Origin: Streptomyces sp. NL15-2K
Lineage (GTDB): Bacteria > Actinomycetota > Actinomycetes > Streptomycetales > Streptomycetaceae
Assembly: GCF_030551255.1 (NCBI RefSeq)
Contig: NZ_CP130630.1
Location: forward strand, 6,181,501 to 6,245,500
DNA length: 64,000 nt
Direction of reading: 5' to 3'
Below the pieces are notes generated by a model. The model saw only the letters and a program-made list of their open reading frames with translations, searched no databases and was not told the origin of the DNA. Of this stretch, positions 9,254 through 18,122 are shown one piece after another; positions within the stretch are counted from its first letter, which is position 1; every line of letters begins with the position of its first letter. The translations under genes were made by a program, and so were the position numbers.

Positions 9254-9550
9254 AGACGCTTCCGCGCCCCACAGGTTGTGGATGGGGAAGGTTTCCGAAC
9301 AGGGCGGGGGCGATCGGGTCCCTCGGCAACCGGTCCGCAAGCTGGGGGTGGACGGAACCAGACGTCCAGGGAACTCACCCTGGATCGCTCACCCAAGAAC
9401 AGTCAGCGTCAGAGATCGCCATTAATGATCTATGTCTGTGCTGATGCCCGTATCTGCGGCAGACTTCTGGGCCCCGGGTTTGGTCACGGTCCGTAGTGGC
9501 TCACCCACCAGTAGCGTCTGGAAGGGCCGGTGCAACGGTAGATGGGGCGC

Positions 9551-10114
9551 ATGCGTTCTCGGCATCTGAGGCTGGGGTGCCTTGTGCTGGTGGTGGCCGC
9601 CTCGGTCGGCTCGTCTGCAGGCTGCTCCTCCACGTCCGCCCGTGAACCCGGTCCGGACGCACCGCGTGCTCCTCTGGGTGCACCGCCGGCTGACTCATCC
9701 ACCACCAGCCCCCATGCCCCGCCGGACGAACGCACCCGGCACGGCAGGCACAGCTCGTCGAGCATGCCCCTGAACAGCGCCGCTCCGGCGGAGACTCCCG
9801 CGAAGCCGACAGGTGGGTCGAGTACGCCACCGCCTCTCGGTGGAGACCCCGTCGACCCTGTGCCCGAGCCGACGCGGGTTTCGAGCCCGGAACCCGACCC
9901 CGCGGTGGTGCCGGCACCAGATCCAACGCCGTTGCCGCCGGGCACGGAATCCGACTGTCCGACCGAGCCGTGTTCCACCGATGGCTGTTCCGGCGATCCG
10001 TCTTCCAGCGCATCCGCGTCTCCGGGCCCTTCAGCCGGCAGCCGCCCGCATCCGTGCGGCTCCACATCCACGGCATCACCTGAGACACAGTCAACGCCGA
10101 CGTCGACATCATGA
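9551..10114 (+). CDS. Pro/Ser-rich putative lipoprotein
   Basis: 187 aa from the ATG at 9551 (an ATG three codons earlier is also possible). A hydrophobic signal segment ends in the lipobox-like GSSAGC at about residues 19-24, so Cys 24 would be lipidated. The rest is low-complexity Pro/Ser/Thr/Ala sequence with a small Cys-containing tail (CPTEPCSTDGCS) and no folded domain. Its stop overlaps the start of the membrane protein at 10111 (ATGA), so the two are translationally coupled. It may be a surface tether or spacer protein. Confidence 0.6.
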   Translation: MRSRHLRLGCLVLVVAASVGSSAGCSSTSAREPGPDAPRAPLGAPPADSSTTSPHAPPDERTRHGRHSSSSMPLNSAAPAETPAKPTGGSSTPPPLGGDPVDPVPEPTRVSSPEPDPAVVPAPDPTPLPPGTESDCPTEPCSTDGCSGDPSSSASASPGPSAGSRPHPCGSTSTASPETQSTPTSTS

Positions 10115-11142
10115 ACGACGCTCGGTCCCTTCCCGCTCCCCGCACCCGAGCGTCCACGCCGGAGGGCGAACGGCGTCTGCGGCGTGCCAGTGCCCGGCGA
10201 CGTCTCAGGCGGATGTTGCGGCGCGATCCGGACCGCCGCCGCACAGAGCCGCCCCCTGCACGGCGTCCGGTCGCCGGTCACACCGCCGACTGGGGGACCC
10301 TCATGTGGCTCGCCGCGGCGCTGTTGTTCTATGCCGGCACGGTGCATACCCGGGCGTTCTTCGAGTACTTCCACATCGACGTACTGGCTCTGGGCCTGAG
10401 CTTCCCGGAGTTCGTCATGCGCAGCCTGCGGCTGGTGACCGCCCCCGTGGTGTTGACCGCTGTGGTGGCTGTGGTGGTGCTGCGTGACCCGCAACTGCCC
10501 ATCCGGTCAGTCCTGCCTCTTCTGCCCCCCGCCTTCATCCGCCGGTGCCGAAGATTCGCGCGGCGGGCCGCCCGTTTCCATCTGCTCGTGCTGTGCGTGG
10601 CTGTTGTCATGTTGTTCAGCTGGGGCCGAATCCAGCCGTACCAATGGCTGGTGCCCGTTCTCCTGGCCATCGGCATCCTTTTGGGCCAGTTGCCCGCCGC
10701 GCACAACGGCCGCTGCCCAAGCGGCATCCGTGCACGGGGCGCACCGCTCACGGCAGCATGCCTGTGCCTGCTCTGGGCTGTCGCGCTGGCGGCGCATCAG
10801 TCAGGTCAACGCGACGCTGAGCGCAGCGCAGATCATCTGGTCGGCAGGACGGCGATCGTCGTCTTCAGCACCGACCGACTGAGCATGACCGGCCGCGGAC
10901 TGGAGGTGAGAGATCTCGGAGAGCAGGTCCACTACCGCTACCGGTATACCGGACTGAGGCTCCTCATCGAGCGCGGCGGGCGCTATCACGCCGTCGCTGT
11001 CGGCTGGCAGCATGACACGGACTCGACTTATGTCATCCGAGAAACCGACGACGTACGCGTGGAACTCATGCCGGGAGCCCGATGGTCGCCCGGCCGGCCG
11101 CTGCCGGGCGACCGCGCCGCGGCACGGTGGCCGGCCGGGTAG
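10111..11142 (+). CDS. Polytopic membrane protein, unknown function
   Basis: 343 aa. A basic, Arg-rich 55-residue N-terminus is followed by about five hydrophobic helices (for example LMWLAAALLFYAGTV, VVLTAVVAVVVL, LLVLCVAVVMLF, WLVPVLLAIGILLGQL, AACLCLLWAVALAA). A soluble C-terminal domain of about 110 residues with alternating beta-like segments follows. No family recognised. The ATGA overlap with the lipoprotein gene implies joint expression. Confidence 0.72.
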   Translation: MNDARSLPAPRTRASTPEGERRLRRASARRRLRRMLRRDPDRRRTEPPPARRPVAGHTADWGTLMWLAAALLFYAGTVHTRAFFEYFHIDVLALGLSFPEFVMRSLRLVTAPVVLTAVVAVVVLRDPQLPIRSVLPLLPPAFIRRCRRFARRAARFHLLVLCVAVVMLFSWGRIQPYQWLVPVLLAIGILLGQLPAAHNGRCPSGIRARGAPLTAACLCLLWAVALAAHQSGQRDAERSADHLVGRTAIVVFSTDRLSMTGRGLEVRDLGEQVHYRYRYTGLRLLIERGGRYHAVAVGWQHDTDSTYVIRETDDVRVELMPGARWSPGRPLPGDRAAARWPAG

Positions 11143-11214
11143 CAGCACGGACTCCGCGTCGTACCGCGAGCCCCGCTTTTCGACGCGCTGCTGGATGTCG
11201 GCCTCGTTGAGCGC

Positions 11215-11427
11215 GTTCAACGCCTCCATGCGTCGTTGCTCGGCGAGGACGAGATCATCCGACAGGGGATCCATCTCGCGGCCATGGCGAACCGCGTCTG
11301 GGACGAGCCGCTGTTCTCCCGCACCTTCGGTGGGTCGAGGCGTACACCGTCCAAGGCAGAGGTCCGTGACACGGTCGCAGACGCGGTCCGACGTGAGACC
11401 GACTCGGGAGCCGGGACCACCGCGTGA
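11215..11427 (+). pseudogene. vapB-like antitoxin relic, copy 1
   Basis: Encodes EDEIIRQGIHLAAMANRVWD and continues to AEVRDTVADAVRRE, matching the C-terminal two thirds of the antitoxin relic at 13216-13473. The expected N-terminus (MKRTNVYADPDPA-type ribbon-helix-helix start) is replaced by unrelated sequence, so it is 5'-truncated. It would overlap the following toxin start by 4 bp, the usual vapBC coupling. Confidence 0.65.
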
Positions 11428-11728
11428 TCATCGTCATTGCCGACACGTCCGGTCTCCTGGCCGCTCTTGACTCGACGCACCCGGAGCACGGGGCAGCGAA
11501 CGCGTCATCATGCCGGAGATCACGGAGGACCACCTGGGCGCCGCCCAGTCCGTCCGCGTCCGCTGTCGCGCGTTGGACCTGGACCGTGTCGATGCGGTGA
11601 ATGTGGCGCCGGCCGCCGACTACGACACCGACGCTATCCTCACCCTCGACCGCCGTGACTTCTGGGCCGTACGTCCATTGGGCCGCCATAAGGCATTCCG
11701 GGTCGTGCCCGACGACCTGCCGCTCTGA
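11424..11728 (+). pseudogene. vapC-like PIN toxin relic, copy 1
   Basis: Starts GTG-ATC-ATC with VIIVIADTSGLLAALDSTHP (first catalytic Asp present). It then loses frame, and recovers as DRVDAVNVAPAADYDTDAIL and DRRDFWAVRPLGRHKAFRV. The middle PIN segment with the second acidic residue is deleted or shifted. Same family as the relic at 13470, so the module was present twice. Confidence 0.68.
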
Positions 11729-11742
11729 CACGGATTTCCAAT

Positions 11743-11775
11743 GCTGAAGTCCCGGCTGGCGGGAGGGACTTCAGC
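11743..11775 (+). terminator. Hairpin after vapC relic
   Basis: Perfect 11-bp stem GCTGAAGTCCC / GGGACTTCAGC with an 11-nt loop, 14 bp after the toxin relic stop. No clear T-run follows, so termination strength is uncertain. Confidence 0.5.
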
Positions 11776-12010
11776 AGCCGTCGTCTCCGTGGCGCAAGGA
11801 GACGCCAATCAGCCTCGCCGAGAGAACAGCAGGCTGAGGGCCTCTCGTGTGGGAAGGCCGTGGGCGCGCTACGAAGCACCAGGTCAACGACACGTTCCGA
11901 TGGCGGGAGCGGTGAGCGTACAGCGCCCACCCAGCACTCGTGCCCGTCGCGTGCCCGATCTTCGTGAGTTCGGCGGGCCGGAACCGACGAAGAACCCTCA
12001 GCAACACACA

Positions 12011-12036
12011 AAACCCCAGGCCGCTGACTTGGGGTT
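12011..12036 (-). terminator. tRNA-Gly terminator hairpin
   Basis: Inverted repeat AAACCCCA...TGGGGTTT 7 bp downstream (minus strand) of att scar 3, with TTTTGTG following. Equivalent of the hairpin at 4924. Confidence 0.65.
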
Positions 12037-12042
12037 TCACGC

Positions 12043-12070
12043 TGGAGCGGGTGACGAGAATCGAACTCGC
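12043..12070 (-). repeat. tRNA-Gly 3'-end fragment (att scar 3)
   Basis: Only 28 nt (acceptor end and T-arm) remain; homology stops before the anticodon arm. The rightward flank differs from families A and B, so this scar has been cut back by a later deletion. Confidence 0.7.
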
Positions 12071-12160
12071 AGGGCGCTGCCGCGCAAGTACTTGTGATGA
12101 CGGGCGACTCGTACGAGGGAACCCGGCCGGGAGCTGTCGCTCACCTGGTTGCCGGTGACG

Positions 12161-13141
12161 ATGATGACGGTCAGCGAGGCGGCGGGGACGGAAGGCGGGG
12201 ACGACATTGAGCGGGACGAGGGCGCAGCTGGTGGCGGCGTGTGCTTCTCCGATCAGGGCATGCTGGTGCGCTCGGTATTGCGGACCCGGCTCATCCCCTG
12301 GCGGGACGTCGCCGGCGTCGAGGCACTGCGCAGTCCGCTGGGCCGCTCGGTCCTGGTGCACCGTCTGACCGGCTTCGGGGGCAGACGGGTCATCCTGCCC
12401 TCACCGCGCACCCACTTGTTCGCGCGCGACCCGGACTTCGACACCAAAGTGGCTTCGATCCAGCGGTGGCGAGACCGACTGTCGTCCGCGCCGCGCACCG
12501 CTCCGACGAGTGCGGTGCGCCGACTGTGGTACCTCTGCGCCTACCTCGCCATTCCCACCCTGATGCTCACCCAGAGCTTGCTTTTGGAGGGCGGATACTG
12601 GAGCCAGACCTGGTGGCCATGGCGTCACGAGGCGACGTCACTCCCGAACGCGTGTCAGGTTTTCGATCGAGTCCCGGCTCGCGCCAGGGGACTCGTCGGC
12701 GAGGCGGAAGGCGATCCCTACGGAAGCGGCGCCCCGGGAGGACGGGGCGCACAGAAGACCGAGTGCCAGTGGGAGAGCGGGAGCGACCTCGGATTCAGGC
12801 TGAGCTTCCGCCGCTACGACTACGCCTGGCTAAAGACCGGCAGTCGCCATGCCCGCGAGACCTTCTACGAAGAAAAGGGCTGGGAACAGCCAGCCGTGTT
12901 GCAACCGCTGGAGGGTCTCGGCGACGTTGCGGTCATCCGTGACCCGGGCCAGACGCAGCCGGACCGTACCAACTTGGTTGAAGCCAAGGTCCTCAAGAGC
13001 AACGTGATCATTCAGGTCTCGTACATGGGGAAGATGGAGCCCCATACGGCTGCCGACAAGGTCGAGGAGATCGCCCGCATCGCGACGACCCGGATCAAGC
13101 CGTCCTTCCAGCACCGCCTGCTCGGGCTTTTCGAGGTCTGA
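12161..13141 (+). CDS. Membrane protein with PH-like N-terminal domain
   Basis: About 326 aa from the ATG at 12161 (a TTG four codons earlier is possible; no strong ribosome site decides). Residues 20-100 resemble the bacterial PH-domain proteins common in actinobacteria (SDQGMLVRSVLRTRLIPWRD, then R-SPLGRSVLVHRLTG). One membrane helix follows near 127-145 (LWYLCAYLAIPTLMLTQSL). The external C-terminal domain of about 180 residues has two cysteines (NACQVF, TECQWE) and resembles solute-binding-type alpha/beta folds only loosely. No enzyme motif. Cargo between att scars. Confidence 0.7.
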   Translation: MMTVSEAAGTEGGDDIERDEGAAGGGVCFSDQGMLVRSVLRTRLIPWRDVAGVEALRSPLGRSVLVHRLTGFGGRRVILPSPRTHLFARDPDFDTKVASIQRWRDRLSSAPRTAPTSAVRRLWYLCAYLAIPTLMLTQSLLLEGGYWSQTWWPWRHEATSLPNACQVFDRVPARARGLVGEAEGDPYGSGAPGGRGAQKTECQWESGSDLGFRLSFRRYDYAWLKTGSRHARETFYEEKGWEQPAVLQPLEGLGDVAVIRDPGQTQPDRTNLVEAKVLKSNVIIQVSYMGKMEPHTAADKVEEIARIATTRIKPSFQHRLLGLFEV

Positions 13142-13215
13142 TCTGACCTGAGCCTGTTCTGGATACCGCCCAGCACTGGCCCGCCGGTCGACAGAACCGG
13201 GCACCGCGCCGGTCC

Positions 13216-13473
13216 ATGAAGCGCACCAACGTCTACGCCGATCCCGGACCCGGCCATCATCAAGGAGGCCGCCAAGCGCCGAGGTATAAGCGAGGCAGAG
13301 ATCATCCGCCAGGGCATCCACCTCGCGGCCATGGCGAACCGGTCTAGGACGAGCCGCTGTTCTCACGCACGTTCGAGGGGCCGGGCCGCACGCCATCCAA
13401 GGCGGAGGTCCGCGACTCGGTCGCCGAGGCCGTCCGTGGTGAGGCCGACCCGGACTCCGGATCGGCCGGGTGA
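13216..13473 (+). pseudogene. vapB-like antitoxin relic, copy 2
   Basis: Starts MKRTNVYAD. With one frame correction near 13250 it reads PAIIKEAAKRRGISEAEIIR, then QGIHLAAMANR, and after a second correction near 13344 DEPLFSRTFEGPGRTPSKAE, ending EAVRGEADPDSGSAG. This is a type II antitoxin with an Arc/ribbon-helix-helix-type N-terminus. Two indels against copy 1 (AACCGCGTCTGG versus AACCGGTCTAGG) break it. Confidence 0.7.
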
Positions 13474-13743
13474 CTATTGTCATCGCCGATACGTCCGGCC
13501 TTCTGGCAGTCCTGGACTCGGCTCATCCGGACGAGAGCTCGGCAGAGAGGCTGCCCTCAGCGCGGTCGACGACCTGCGGCGCTGGACCGGGACCTCGCCG
13601 AGGCGGTGAACATGGCGCTCGCCGCCGACTACGACACCGACGCGATGCTCATCCTCGACCGACGAGACTTCCGGGCCGTACGCCCGTTGATCCGCTACAA
13701 GGCGTTCCGGGTACTCCCCGACGCCTCCCACTCACACGTGTAG
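13470..13743 (+). pseudogene. vapC-like PIN toxin relic, copy 2
   Basis: Begins GTG-ACT-ATT (VTIVIADTSGLLAVLDSAHP), overlapping the antitoxin stop. It then carries an internal deletion and ends DRDLAEAVNMALAADYDTDA, MLILDRRDFRAVRPL, HSHV-stop. First and last PIN aspartates remain; the central glutamate region is lost. Ends 10 bp before a tRNA terminator and att scar 4, so the module sat at an element boundary. Confidence 0.72.
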
Positions 13744-13753
13744 CCAATAAAAC

Positions 13754-13780
13754 AAGCCCCAGGCTGCTGACCTGGGGCTT
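13754..13780 (-). terminator. tRNA-Gly terminator hairpin
   Basis: Stem AAGCCCCAGG / CCTGGGGCTT with loop ctgctga, then on the minus strand TGTTTTATT. Six bp downstream of att scar 4. Confidence 0.75.
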
Positions 13781-13786
13781 CAAGAA

Positions 13787-13831
13787 GAGCGGGTGACGAG
13801 AATCGAACTCGCGCTCTCAGCTTGGGAAGCT
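13787..13831 (-). repeat. tRNA-Gly(CCC) 3'-half fragment (att scar 4)
   Basis: 45 nt from acceptor 3' end through the anticodon loop. The terminal CCA-side bases differ (AAGAG instead of TGGAG), shared with scar 6 at 18498. Rightward flank belongs to family B. From here to 14182 there is no gene. Confidence 0.8.
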
Positions 13832-13915
13832 GCCGGCACTTGGGGCCGGTTCGGGCGCTGACCTGGGCGAATGGACTGGGCGCGGCCTCGTCGGGCACGG
13901 CTGCTTTCACCATGA

Positions 13916-13933
13916 TTCCCCGCTGTTCCCCGC
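13916..13933. repeat. Family B arm-site repeat, copy 1
   Basis: Octamer TTCCCCGC repeated directly with 10-bp period, preceded by GGCTGCTTTCACC and followed by two GTGC-containing repeats (TTGTGCGCTTGTGGTGCGC). The same arrangement occurs at 18627, again to the right of an att scar of the same subtype. Probable integrase arm sites. Confidence 0.55.
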
Positions 13934-14182
13934 TCGTTCTTGTGCGCTTGTGGTGCGCTCGCCAACGTGGCCTCTTCATCGCGAACTCTCGGGTGGATGG
14001 TCATTGAGGTCTGGTGGACCGGCCAGTCGGCTATCGGTGGGCGGGCGCTGATCAACCCGGCATGGACATTCCTCCATCGGGTGCCTCATGGAACGCCTGT
14101 CCGGTGAACCCAAGCATCCATATGGCTCATTCGTTCGAGTCGAACTCCTCGAACGAGGTACGCGCAATCGATTCTGCGATGC

Positions 14183-14860
14183 GTGATCAAGAACCTCAGG
14201 CGTGCCTCTCTTGCGGCCGCACTCGTCGTCCTGCCCCTACTGGCACCCACTCCGGCTCGCGCACACGATCGGGCCGCCGAGACGTACACACTCCCGATCG
14301 CGGTTGCGGTCGACGTCCTCCCCCTCGCGGCGGAGGTGCGGAACGGCTACCAGCGCACGAGCTTCAAGCACTGGAACGCGGGCCAAAACCCCACCGACGG
14401 CTGCAACACGCGAGCGGAGGTGCTCATCTCCGAGGCGATCGACCCGCCCGAGATCCTCCCCGGCTGCAAGCTCTCAGGAGGCCGATGGTGGTCGTACTAC
14501 GACGCCAAGTGGATCACCGCAGCCTCCGCCCTGGACGTCGACCACATGGTGCCGCTCGCCGAGGCATGGGACTCCGGGGCGTCGCAATGGACCGCCAAGC
14601 GGCGTGAGGCGTACGCCAACGACCTGGACGCCAGGACCTCGCTCATCGCCGTCTCTGCGGCCTCCAACCGCAGCAAGGCCGACCAGGACCCGGCCGAATG
14701 GCTGCCGCCGGCCGTCGACATCACGTGCCGTTACACCTCGGAATGGCTCGCAACCAAGCTCCGCTGGGAACTCACCATCGACGCCGTCGAGCTCGAAGCA
14801 CTCACACAACTCGCGGAAGCCTGCACCGACACCACCGTGACCTACGAGCCCGCTCCATAG
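14183..14860 (+). CDS. Secreted HNH endonuclease family protein (DUF1524/GmrSD-C type)
   Basis: 225 aa from GTG 14183. Signal peptide residues 1-28 (LRRASLAAALVVLPLLAPTPARA). The mature protein carries the HNH core: LDVDHMVPLAEAWDSGA (first His), then ANDLDARTSLIAVSAASNRS (Asn) and KADQDPAEWLPP. This is the common Streptomyces secreted nuclease family of this type. Two cysteine pairs (GCNT, GCKL; ITCRY, EACTD) fit an exported fold. It should cleave nucleic acid outside the cell, for nutrition or competition. A strong hairpin follows 4 bp after the stop. Confidence 0.85.
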   Translation: MIKNLRRASLAAALVVLPLLAPTPARAHDRAAETYTLPIAVAVDVLPLAAEVRNGYQRTSFKHWNAGQNPTDGCNTRAEVLISEAIDPPEILPGCKLSGGRWWSYYDAKWITAASALDVDHMVPLAEAWDSGASQWTAKRREAYANDLDARTSLIAVSAASNRSKADQDPAEWLPPAVDITCRYTSEWLATKLRWELTIDAVELEALTQLAEACTDTTVTYEPAP

Positions 14861-14864
14861 AATG

Positions 14865-14896
14865 GTGGCCCCGCCTCATCGACGAGGCGGGGCCAC
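14865..14896 (+). terminator. Terminator of the HNH nuclease gene
   Basis: Perfect 13-bp stem GTGGCCCCGCCTC / GAGGCGGGGCCAC with a 6-nt loop, starting 4 bp after the stop codon. No T-run, as is common in Streptomyces. Confidence 0.78.
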
Positions 14897-14912
14897 AACT
14901 GGCCGCCAGTCA

Positions 14913-14942
14913 GAGCGGATTGAGCTCTGAGCTTGGGAAGCT
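14913..14942 (-). repeat. Rearranged tRNA-Gly fragment (att scar 5)
   Basis: Holds GAGCGG (acceptor end) joined directly to the anticodon-arm part TGAGCTCTGAGCTTGGGAAG; the T-arm is deleted. The family A flank (CTACGGCGCTTGGACGGCTG) follows, so this is a degraded scar of the 27003 type. Confidence 0.6.
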
Positions 14943-15020
14943 ACGGCGCTTGGACGGCTGCATGGCTGCTGAACTGCGGGGATGCCGTTTTGACGGCTCG
15001 GTCGTACGGCCTGGTTGTAC

Positions 15021-15070
15021 CGCTGTTGACCGTGGTTGTCCGCTCTTATGGGCACGCTATGGGCACGGCG
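15021..15070. repeat. Family A arm-site repeat, copy 3
   Basis: TTGACCGTGGTTGTCCGC and GGGCACG-ctat-GGGCACG, 80 bp right of scar 5; nearly identical to the copy at 27125. Confidence 0.65.
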
Positions 15071-15285
15071 TCGTGTATCTGCGGGATATTGCGTGAGTGC
15101 GATGGCTGAAGCGCCGGGCTCGGCTCGCTCTGTTGCCTGGACCAGAGACCGCGTCGCGAGTGCACACACCGGTTCGTCAGGGAGCCACGCTATGCCAGAC
15201 ATGCCGGGCCAGCGTCACTTCCGCAGATCAGTGTTGAAGTCCGTGATCGACAGGGAAGATCAACTCCCGTTGAAGGGAGGGGATC

Positions 15286-16947
15286 GTGCAGGCAGACCAA
15301 AGGCAGGGGCACGGAGGAGCGCTGCTCACCGTCCGGGTGGAGGCAGCTCTCACAGGGCCGGCCGAGCACCGGAGAAAGGTCCGCGCCTTGTTCGAGGAGA
15401 TGGGCTGGGAAGTACTGGACGCTCAAGAGGAGGAGTACCCGGAGGTTCGCACCCCGGGCGGAGTCCTTCCGGGCGAGGCGGTCCGGAATTCGGTCTACGT
15501 GCTCGGCATCCCCGTCGGGCGTGATTCCGGTCGGCGACCCGAACGGTGGGCGATCCAGGAGGTCAAGGACCTCGCGGACGATGCCGAGCTTGATCTGCGG
15601 CCCGTGAGCGCGCGGATGCGGCGGAGGCAGCGCCGTCAGGAACCGCACTGGTTCGTTTGCGCCCCGCCCAGCGCGCACTCCAATTGGTGGCTGCGGTGGT
15701 TGTTCAATCTGGAGCGGCGCATGGGGTTGCACGACACCGGGACGGTGCTGTTCGGCTCGTTGGAGGAGGCCGAGCGGCACGCTGGTGAGGGTCGGGTGCG
15801 TCCCCCGTTTCCGCGTCGAGTGCGGGCACACGACGGAATGCGCCGGACAAGGGTGGGAGAAAGCCACGGGTGGGTGGTGAGGGCGACGGCGCTGAGTTGG
15901 GCCGCGGGTGTGCTCGGCATCCCGGCTGCTTCTGGGCCTTGGTGGCTGGCTCTGCCTGCGCTGGTGGCGTGGGCGCTGCTGAGTTGGTGGTGTGCGACCA
16001 TCATGCTTCCGTTCGTCCGTCGACGTCGTGTCGTCCGTCGGCGCCGCACCAGTCCGCTCACGTCGGATGGCCGTCGCACGGCAGCTGGGGAGGGGGGTGA
16101 TGCCCCGCGGGACGAGGACGCGGTGGTGGTCCACCGGCGCCGGCGCAGTCACGCATGGCTGGCGGCGCTGGCGACCAGCGGAGCGCTCTTCGCGGTCACG
16201 GCTTGGGTGACCTGGATCGCTGATCCGACTGCCGCTGTACGCCTGCACCTCCTCCTGGCAGGCGCGGTGTTCGTCACGGGCGGCATCCGACGCCTGGCCC
16301 GCGAGGGTAGCCGGAGACCGTTTCTGGTGGCGGTGTTCGTCGCTCTGCTGCCGGTGGCCGTTCCGGCACTTGGCGGGCTCAGCCCTGTGCTCTTCACCTT
16401 CTACGGTGCCGCGTTCCACGTCCGCGCGGAGGAGATGGACGTTGCGGAGGTGTGGCAGTTCCTGGCCTCGGTGTACGTGTTGGGGATCTCGGTAGCGCTG
16501 ACGCTCTTCTTCCTGGCCTGCTGGGGCTACTTGCGGCTGCCCCTGTTCCGCCACCGTACGCTGCGCCTGTTCCACCCGATCGCCGCCTTGACCGGGGCCA
16601 TGGCGCTCACGTTGGCGTGGGCGGTGACCGTACTGGACGGCGCCGGCGCGGCCGGTGATGATGCGGTACGGCAGTGGCGATCGGGCCGAGTACCTGATCA
16701 CTACTACGGTGCCAATCCCCGACCGGTCTGCGTGACTCCGATCGGCTCCCTGGACGAACTGCCGTTGTACGGGCACCGACTGGATCCCAAGCAGGTGTAC
16801 GGCACGTTCGGCGTGGTCGGTGGTCAGGTGACACTGTGGGACCCCGAATCGGGCGACGCCTTCCCAGTGCCCTCCGATGCGGTCCGGGTGCTCTCTGCAG
16901 GGGAGGGTGAACCAGGCGCCGCGATTCCCCGTGGTTGTCGTTCCTGA
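15286..16947 (+). CDS. Large membrane protein of unknown function
   Basis: 553 aa from a GTG at 15286 with ribosome site GAAGGGAGGGG at good spacing. The N-terminal 150 residues are soluble (a beta/alpha segment VRVEAALTGPAEHRRKVRAL followed by acidic stretches). About eight hydrophobic helices lie between residues 200 and 460, with an Arg-rich cytoplasmic loop between helices 2 and 3. The C-terminal 90 residues are soluble with a single Cys. No transporter signature or family recognised. Lies between two att scars, so likely element cargo. Confidence 0.75.
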   Translation: MQADQRQGHGGALLTVRVEAALTGPAEHRRKVRALFEEMGWEVLDAQEEEYPEVRTPGGVLPGEAVRNSVYVLGIPVGRDSGRRPERWAIQEVKDLADDAELDLRPVSARMRRRQRRQEPHWFVCAPPSAHSNWWLRWLFNLERRMGLHDTGTVLFGSLEEAERHAGEGRVRPPFPRRVRAHDGMRRTRVGESHGWVVRATALSWAAGVLGIPAASGPWWLALPALVAWALLSWWCATIMLPFVRRRRVVRRRRTSPLTSDGRRTAAGEGGDAPRDEDAVVVHRRRRSHAWLAALATSGALFAVTAWVTWIADPTAAVRLHLLLAGAVFVTGGIRRLAREGSRRPFLVAVFVALLPVAVPALGGLSPVLFTFYGAAFHVRAEEMDVAEVWQFLASVYVLGISVALTLFFLACWGYLRLPLFRHRTLRLFHPIAALTGAMALTLAWAVTVLDGAGAAGDDAVRQWRSGRVPDHYYGANPRPVCVTPIGSLDELPLYGHRLDPKQVYGTFGVVGGQVTLWDPESGDAFPVPSDAVRVLSAGEGEPGAAIPRGCRS

Positions 16948-17093
16948 GTGGGTGACGATCTCGGTGAAGCCCAGCTCCATGTGCTTACGAGTATCGCGGT
17001 GCCGCATGCGCACCGCGGGCCTGCGCGTCCGCCGACTGACGGACGCAGCGGGGTGTGCACGGCCGCTGCCTGTTGCCTGCTTGGGAACGGCAG

Positions 17094-17660
17094 TCAGGGC
17101 GTGATTGCAAGCGTTCGTAGGGCTGCCGCGGAGGCGACCAGGCCCTGCCGCTCCAGTCTGGAGATCACGTCGTCCACTGTGCCGGGTGGCTTTCGCCAGC
17201 TGTCCGCGATTCTCTGCACCGCGCCGTAGACGACCTGTGGGGCCAGATCGATCTGTGCCTCCAGGAAGGCGTCCGGATGCAGAGCTTCGACGTCCCAGGG
17301 GGTCAGGGCATCGGTCGGGAAGTCCTTCAGGTTGAAGGTGACGATCGCCTGTGCTTTGGCCCGGATCGCCGCGGCCAGGACATGCCGGTCGTCCGGGTCT
17401 GGCAGTTCTACGGCGTCGATCAGTGGTTCGTGTCCCCTGACCAGGCAGTCTCGGATTGCAGCGTTCATCAAGGTGCGGACGCGGTCGAGCTTCTCGGGCG
17501 GGATGTCCGGGCAGTCCTTGAGGATGTTGCGGAAGGTCTCGTCGAGGATCTGATCGGTCCACTTGGCTTGGACGATGCCGCTCTGCGCGACGCGGATGAG
17601 GACGTCGCGCAGGGTGCTGGGGTACAGAACGTTGGCGTCGTAGATGGCGACGAAGGCCAT
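17094..17660 (-). CDS. PIN-domain toxin (VapC-like)
   Basis: 188 aa. Starts MAFVAIYDANVLYPSTLRDV with the first catalytic Asp, contains the acidic residue in ILDETFRNIL, and the LPDPDDRHVLAAAIRAKAQA segment followed by IVTFNLKDFP, the third and fourth acidic positions. This is the COG1569-type PIN nuclease, which cleaves RNA when free of its antitoxin. Its gene starts 3 bp after the stop of the HTH gene at 17664, the normal antitoxin-toxin order. All catalytic positions look intact. Confidence 0.85.
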   Translation of the reverse strand: MAFVAIYDANVLYPSTLRDVLIRVAQSGIVQAKWTDQILDETFRNILKDCPDIPPEKLDRVRTLMNAAIRDCLVRGHEPLIDAVELPDPDDRHVLAAAIRAKAQAIVTFNLKDFPTDALTPWDVEALHPDAFLEAQIDLAPQVVYGAVQRIADSWRKPPGTVDDVISRLERQGLVASAAALRTLAITP

Positions 17661-17663
17661 GTG

Positions 17664-18122
17664 CTAGATCATTCCCATTTCCTGGCCGAGCTGGGTGAGC
17701 TCGTCGGCGGCTTCGCGGCGGCGCTGGTCGTCCTTGCGCTTGTACTCCAGCAGTGAGGACGCGGTGATCCGCCGGTGTGTGCCGACGGTTCGGTACTCGA
17801 TTTCTCCGGCCTCGAGCAGCCCGATCAGGAACGGCCGCGACACGTTGAGCATGTCCGCTGCCTGCTGTGTGGTGAGCTCGGCGTCGGACGGGACGACCGA
17901 GACGGCGCGGCCAGCCCCCAGGTGGGCCAGCATGCCGGCGAGCAGTTCCACGGCCTCGCGGGGTAGGGCGAGGGGCTCGCGCTCTCCGTCCTCGACTGTC
18001 ACGGTGATCTCTGCGAGGTCCTGGTGTGCCGCCAGGTAGCTGCGGACCTGTGCGAGCGCGTGAGCTGCAGCCGCGGCCTTCTCGGGAGGCAGTCGCACGG
18101 GCCGGATGTCCGTCTTGGTCAT
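17664..18122 (-). CDS. Excisionase-like HTH antitoxin
   Basis: 152 aa from ATG 18122 (ribosome site AGGGGCG). The C-terminal half has an excisionase/MerR-like winged helix, LTTQQAADMLNVSRPFLIGL then EAGEIEYRTVGTHRRITASS and LLEYKRKDDQ, the known antitoxin type partnered with this PIN family. The N-terminal half is probably the toxin-binding part. It should neutralise the PIN protein and repress its own promoter, located upstream of 18122. Confidence 0.82.
   Translation of the reverse strand: MTKTDIRPVRLPPEKAAAAAHALAQVRSYLAAHQDLAEITVTVEDGEREPLALPREAVELLAGMLAHLGAGRAVSVVPSDAELTTQQAADMLNVSRPFLIGLLEAGEIEYRTVGTHRRITASSLLEYKRKDDQRRREAADELTQLGQEMGMI

Noticed and set aside
13787..13831. Functional tRNA-Gly gene
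   Set aside because: The 5' half, D-arm and half of the anticodon stem are absent here and at every other copy; none can fold as a tRNA.
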